From positions 806,001 through 870,000 of the forward strand of contig NZ_CP059856.1 in NCBI RefSeq assembly GCF_009193325.2: a DNA stretch of 64,000 nucleotides. The letters run 5' to 3'. Below, piece after piece: positions 61,063 to 64,000 of the stretch. Position numbers and translations under genes: made by a program. Origin of the DNA: Bacteroides zhangwenhongii. GTDB lineage: Bacteria > Bacteroidota > Bacteroidia > Bacteroidales > Bacteroidaceae. The notes beneath the pieces are model-generated. The model saw only the letters and a program-made list of their open reading frames with translations. It did not search any database and was not told the origin of the DNA. The first letter of the stretch is position 1; every line of letters starts with the position of its first letter.

Positions 61063-61487
61063 ACAGGCTTTTGAAAATTGCTTTCGTACAAGGTGTTTAT
61101 CTCGTCTTGGTACTGCTCGAAGTGGCGCAGCAGAATGTTTTCCACGTAGCTGCTTACCGTCACCTTGCGCCCGCCTATCACCGTCACGATACGCATCAGC
61201 TTCTCGTGCGTGGTACGGCTCACGTACAAGGGCTGTCGGTCTGCCAGTTCCACTTTCTGAAAGTAGGTTTCCCGGTAGTCACCCGAACCGCCCTTGCGCT
61301 TGCGGTTTGTCGTTTTCTCCACCCGCACCGTTTCAGTCTGCCGTCCCTCGTGGGCGGTTTCCGTTTCGCCGCCGGGCTGCGGTGCATCATCCGGCTGGTT
61401 CTCCCGCTTGGCGGGTACGCCCTGCGAGATAAGTTCTTTCATGAAATCCTCGTCTATCTTCGGCATCCCGCCGCTTTGCTTTGCCAT
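61059..61487 (-). CDS. traB: TraB-like protein (DUF3408)
   Basis: A 142-residue basic protein. After a variable N-terminus, YRETYFQKVELADRQPLYVSRTTHEKLMRIVTVIGGRKVTVSSYVENILLRHFEQYQDEINTLY is the DUF3408 domain, a ribbon-helix-helix-like DNA-binding pattern. It begins just after the ParA-type gene and may act with it, as the pair resembles a partition module. Confidence 0.85.
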   Translation of the reverse strand: MAKQSGGMPKIDEDFMKELISQGVPAKRENQPDDAPQPGGETETAHEGRQTETVRVEKTTNRKRKGGSGDYRETYFQKVELADRQPLYVSRTTHEKLMRIVTVIGGRKVTVSSYVENILLRHFEQYQDEINTLYESNFQKPV

Positions 61488-61488
61488 A

Positions 61489-62271
61489 TCATTGTAATTT
61501 GATGTAGTACACTATTTCGGTTATCAGTTCTTCCAAGTTGCTTCCCCTTAACAGCGGGCGGCTGGCGGGAAAGAGCGTGGAGCGGAACACCGCCTTTTTA
61601 TCTGCTACCAGTTCCTTTTTGTAGCGTTTGGTGTCGGGGATAAAGGTTTTCATCAGCGGCAGTTCCAGTTCCTTTATGGTTTTGTCATAGGCGGTGTAAA
61701 GGTCTGTTTTCTCCCGCCCGTCCACCATGTTCCAAAAGAGGTACAGCCCGGCAAGTCGGCAGGCTTCATTCTTAACCAATAGCTTTTGGATAGCCATTGC
61801 GAACGACAGGCTGCTTTCCAGCACCACCTTGTCGGCTGAAATGGGGGTGAAGATGTAGTCCATGCCAGCGAGGGAGTTTATCACGCCCTCGCTGTTCACC
61901 GTGCCGGGCAGGTCGAAAAACACTATATCCGGCACGTGTCCGGCGGCTATATATTCGTCAGCCGTTGCGATTGCCTTTTCCGGGGAACTGCACAGCACCG
62001 GGTAGGCTTTCTTCCCCAGCCGGGTGAACTGTTCATACGCCATGCGCTTGTAATCTTCATCCGCCCCTACCTGCTCGGCATCCCGCTTGCGCATCCCGGC
62101 AATGGAGTGTTGGGGGTAGTCGCAATCGACCACCGCCACATCGTAGCCTTTGAGGTAGTAGAGGTAACTCGCCGCCAGCACGGTAAAGGTGGTTTTGCCG
62201 ACCCCGCCCTTTTGGGTGGAAAAGGCGACATAAAGGGGTGTTTTCTCGTTTTCCATATTGCTTTCGTTCAT
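61489..62271 (-). CDS. traA: TraA, ParA/MinD-type ATPase
   Basis: A 260-residue ATPase: AFSTQKGGVGKTTFTVLAASYLYYLKGYDVAVVDCDYPQHSI is the deviant Walker A and following strand of ParA proteins, and IVFFDLPGTVNSEGVINSLAGMDYIFTPISADKVVLESS is Walker B. It is the first gene of the transfer operon. A start at the inner MENEKTPLYV (codon 6) is also possible. Confidence 0.9.
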   Translation of the reverse strand: MNESNMENEKTPLYVAFSTQKGGVGKTTFTVLAASYLYYLKGYDVAVVDCDYPQHSIAGMRKRDAEQVGADEDYKRMAYEQFTRLGKKAYPVLCSSPEKAIATADEYIAAGHVPDIVFFDLPGTVNSEGVINSLAGMDYIFTPISADKVVLESSLSFAMAIQKLLVKNEACRLAGLYLFWNMVDGREKTDLYTAYDKTIKELELPLMKTFIPDTKRYKKELVADKKAVFRSTLFPASRPLLRGSNLEELITEIVYYIKLQ

Positions 62272-62289
62272 TATTGGTTGATAGATTTA

Positions 62290-62490
62290 TTTATTGCTTT
62301 CAATCATTCATTCTTTCCATGTTACAATCTTGAAATATTGAAAGATTGTTTTATTTCAATCTTGCTTTCCTGCTTTCATTCTTTCTTGAAATATTGAAAT
62401 CCTGCAATCATGTTTTCTTGAAATCATGCTTTCAATCATTCTTTCCTGATTGAAATATTTCTTTCAATCTTTCTTTCAATCTTGAAATCC
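62290..62490. repeat. Array of short AT-rich repeats upstream of the tra operon
   Basis: Units of TTTCAATC (or its complement GATTGAAA), TCTTGAAA and TTGAAATATT recur many times. Examples are CAATCTT...AAGATTG around 62335-62349 and GATTGAAATATTTCTTTCAATC around 62448-62469. GAAATATT occurs three times and TTTCAATC five times. It lies between divergent traA and mobA, so it could bind the ParA/DUF3408 pair or a transfer regulator. Confidence 0.7.
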
Positions 62491-62529
62491 GATGCAAAAA
62501 AAGGGAGAAAAAACGTCCCCTGAAAACCT

Positions 62530-62564
62530 TGTCCCGATTTGTCCTGTGCTGTCTCGATTTGTCC
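62530..62564 (+). repeat. 35-bp repeat shared with the TraC/TraD-position gene
   Basis: Two near-copies of TGTCCCGATTTGTCC separated by five bases. The whole 35 bases match 60854-60888 (inside the coding sequence of the 222-residue tra protein) at 32 positions. Confidence 0.75.
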
Positions 62565-62679
62565 ACCAACCGCCTATTTTACAGCATTATAAATCACCGT
62601 TACTTTGCAGCGGAGTAACGAACCGCAGGGGGCGGAGGTGTAAAACCGGGCTGGTGAGCGGCAGGGCTTACCGTTCCAC

Positions 62680-62805
62680 GCTAACCCCAATCCGTCCGTG
62701 ACGGATTTCGATTTTCGTCAGAAAATAGCAAGGTGTGTTTTGTATGCTACAAAACCGTTTTCCGTGCCTGAAAACGCCTTGCCCCTTGCGGGGGTAAAAA
62801 TCACT
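62680..62805. other. Candidate oriT of the conjugative element
   Basis: The region directly before mobA holds ATCCGTC-CGT-GACGGAT (62690-62706), GTTTTGTA-TGC-TACAAAAC (62738-62756), GTTTTC...GAAAAC (about 62757-62775) and CCCCTTGCGGGG. Clustered hairpins upstream of a mobA-mobB pair are the usual oriT setting in these elements. The nick site is not determined. Confidence 0.5.
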
Positions 62806-62836
62806 CCGAAGTCGTAATTTTTTAATTCAAAGAAGT

Positions 62837-63259
62837 ATGGAAACAAGAAAACCCAACAGGGGCGGTCGCCCCGTCCTCGCAGACCCGGCGAAGCACCGCC
62901 ATGTCCTTTACCTGAACGACCGGGAGAACGCCCGCTTCCTCTCGCAATGGGAGCAGTCGGGCGTTACGAGCAAGTCCCGTTTCATCGCCGCCCGATTGTT
63001 CGGCGAGCCGTTCCGGGTGGTGAAAGTAGAGAAGTCAGCGGTAGAATACTGCACCCGGCTGACTGAATTTTATGCACAATTCAGAGCCGTAGCGGTCAAT
63101 TACAACCAAGTTGTAAAGGCGTTGCACAGTAACTTTTCGGAGAAAAAGGCACTGGCTTTTCTCTATAAACTGGAGAAAGCGACCACCGAACTGGCGGCAC
63201 TGAACCGCCAAGTCATTGCATTAACCAATGAATGTAAGGAGCTATGGTTGCCAAAATAA
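62837..63259 (+). CDS. mobA: MobA-like relaxosome accessory protein
   Basis: A 140-residue basic protein: RPVLADPAKHRHVLYLNDRENARFLSQWEQSGVTSKSRFIAARLFGEPFRVVKVEKSAVEYCTRLTEFYAQFRAVAVNYNQVVKALHSNFSEKKALAFLYKLEKATTEL. This is the MobA/MobC-type ribbon-helix-helix accessory protein that helps the relaxase bind oriT. It overlaps mobB by 16 bases, so the two are co-translated. Confidence 0.88.
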   Translation: METRKPNRGGRPVLADPAKHRHVLYLNDRENARFLSQWEQSGVTSKSRFIAARLFGEPFRVVKVEKSAVEYCTRLTEFYAQFRAVAVNYNQVVKALHSNFSEKKALAFLYKLEKATTELAALNRQVIALTNECKELWLPK

Positions 63260-64000
63260 GCACGGGCGGCAATATGTTCGGCGCACTGGCTTACAACCAA
63301 AACAAAGTGGACAGCGAGGAAGCAAAGGTGCTTTTCTCCAACCGGATGCTGTTAAGCGAGGACGGGCATTTCAGCATCGGCGAGTGTATGCGCAGCTTTG
63401 AGATGCAGATGCCCGTCCAGCTATCCACCAAGAAGCCGATACTGCATATTTCCATAAACCCGCACCCGGAAGACGTGCTGACCGACCAGCAGCTTTCCGA
63501 CATCGCACGGGAGTATATGCGGAAATTGGGCTATGGCGACCAGCCTTATTTGGTGTACAAGCACACAGACATCGACCGCCACCATATCCACATCGTCGGG
63601 TTGCGGGTGGACGAGAACGGCAGACCGCTGAATGACAGGTTCGAGCATCGGCGCAGCAAGCAAATCACCCGTGAACTGGAGCGGAAATATAACCTGCACC
63701 CGGCAGAGAAGAAAGCGAGGACGGAACGCCCGGAACTTAAAAAGGTGGACTACACCGCCGGGGACGTGAAGCACCAAATCGGCAATACCGTGAAAGCGGC
63801 TTGCTACGGCTACCGTTTCCAGTCGTTCGGGGAGTACAAGGCTTTGCTTGCCACCTATAATATATGTGCCGAGGAAGTCAAAGGCGAGGTAAACGGCAAA
63901 CCCTATCAGGGCATTGTCTATTCCGCTACCAATGACAAGAGCGAAAAGGCGGGCAACCCGGTAAAGGCTTCCCGTATAGGCAAGTCGGTGGGCTATGAAG
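63244..64000 (+). CDS. mobB: MobB relaxase, 5' part
   Basis: The frame opens at ATG 63244 (MVAKISTGGNMFGALAYNQNKV) and runs off the window. HISINPHPEDVLTDQQLSDIAREYMRKLGYGDQPYLVYKHTDIDRHHIHIVGLRVDENG holds the relaxase His triad (HxDIDRHHIHIV), and SKQITRELERKYNLHPAEKK follows. It is the relaxase (Relaxase/MobB of CTnDOT type) that nicks at oriT and pilots transfer. At least 252 residues are visible. The coupling protein MobC is expected downstream, outside the window. Confidence 0.9.
   Translation, partial: MVAKISTGGNMFGALAYNQNKVDSEEAKVLFSNRMLLSEDGHFSIGECMRSFEMQMPVQLSTKKPILHISINPHPEDVLTDQQLSDIAREYMRKLGYGDQPYLVYKHTDIDRHHIHIVGLRVDENGRPLNDRFEHRRSKQITRELERKYNLHPAEKKARTERPELKKVDYTAGDVKHQIGNTVKAACYGYRFQSFGEYKALLATYNICAEEVKGEVNGKPYQGIVYSATNDKSEKAGNPVKASRIGKSVGYE

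Larger units (their letters stand above)
47600..64000. mobile_element. CTnDOT-type integrative conjugative element, left part
   Basis: The integrase, ardA, a full block of Bacteroides tra genes (traQ to traA) and the mobAB genes define a conjugative transposon that continues past the window. The left boundary is uncertain. A TAnnTTTG/GTANNTTTGC-like sequence at 47718-47727 would leave almost no room before the integrase gene, and candidate arm sites at 47606-47648 suggest that the end is further left. It lies a few hundred bases from the NBU2-type element. Confidence 0.8.

Overview
The window is a Bacteroides-type chromosome (Bacteroidales, probably a gut Bacteroides species). The reasons are: TTTG-N19/20-TAnnTTTG promoters in front of many genes, SusC/SusD and FecI/FecR systems, NigD-like and DUF1735-type lipoproteins, a VirE/DUF4248/HU/amidase cluster, and two Bacteroides mobile elements. 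All functions are assigned by reading the translations; no database search was run.

Layout. 1-1.9 kb: the 3' end of a surface-glycan locus (LamG-like and DUF1735-type lipoproteins) and an NlpE-like lipoprotein whose stop codon was displaced by an IS256-family element (1898-3261, 8-bp target duplication). 3.3-9.5 kb: housekeeping and stress genes (divergent dps/oxyR, an EamA transporter, an aquaporin, a NigD-like lipoprotein, an ECF sigma factor with a membrane-anchored partner). 11.5-22.9 kb: a FecI/FecR-controlled SusC/SusD locus whose enzymes are two glycerophosphodiesterases plus a GlpT-like antiporter. This suggests capture of glycerophosphodiesters at the surface, cleavage to glycerol-3-phosphate in the periplasm, and uptake. 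Truncated AAA-ATPase-like genes lie on both sides. 23.5-27.2 kb: a tyrosine recombinase, a DNA segment bounded by perfect 21-bp inverted repeats that contains a consensus promoter, and a BspA-like leucine-rich-repeat lipoprotein. This reads as a phase-variable surface protein, captured in the OFF orientation. 27.3-32.5 kb: a toxin-antitoxin pair and the VirE/PrimPol-DUF4248-HU-amidase module, with strong unexplained inverted repeats. 32.5-36 kb: pflB and pflA, separated by a four-helix-bundle gene cassette flanked by inverted 7-bp repeat arrays.

36.2-47.5 kb: a mobilizable element in the 3' end of tRNA-Ser(TGA). Its 13-bp att repeats, size, integrase and cargo (mef-type efflux gene and lnu-type nucleotidyltransferase gene) match NBU2. 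It carries a MobV relaxase, a primase, a RepA-like ATPase and a newly noted four-iteron array that looks like a replication origin.

About 47.6 kb to the end: the left part of a CTnDOT-type integrative conjugative element. It has an integrase, ardA, the transfer operon read leftward (traA/B to traQ), and the divergent mobilization genes mobA and mobB. The relaxase runs off the window. The NBU2 element and the conjugative element lie only a few hundred bases apart, so the mobilizable element sits beside a likely helper.
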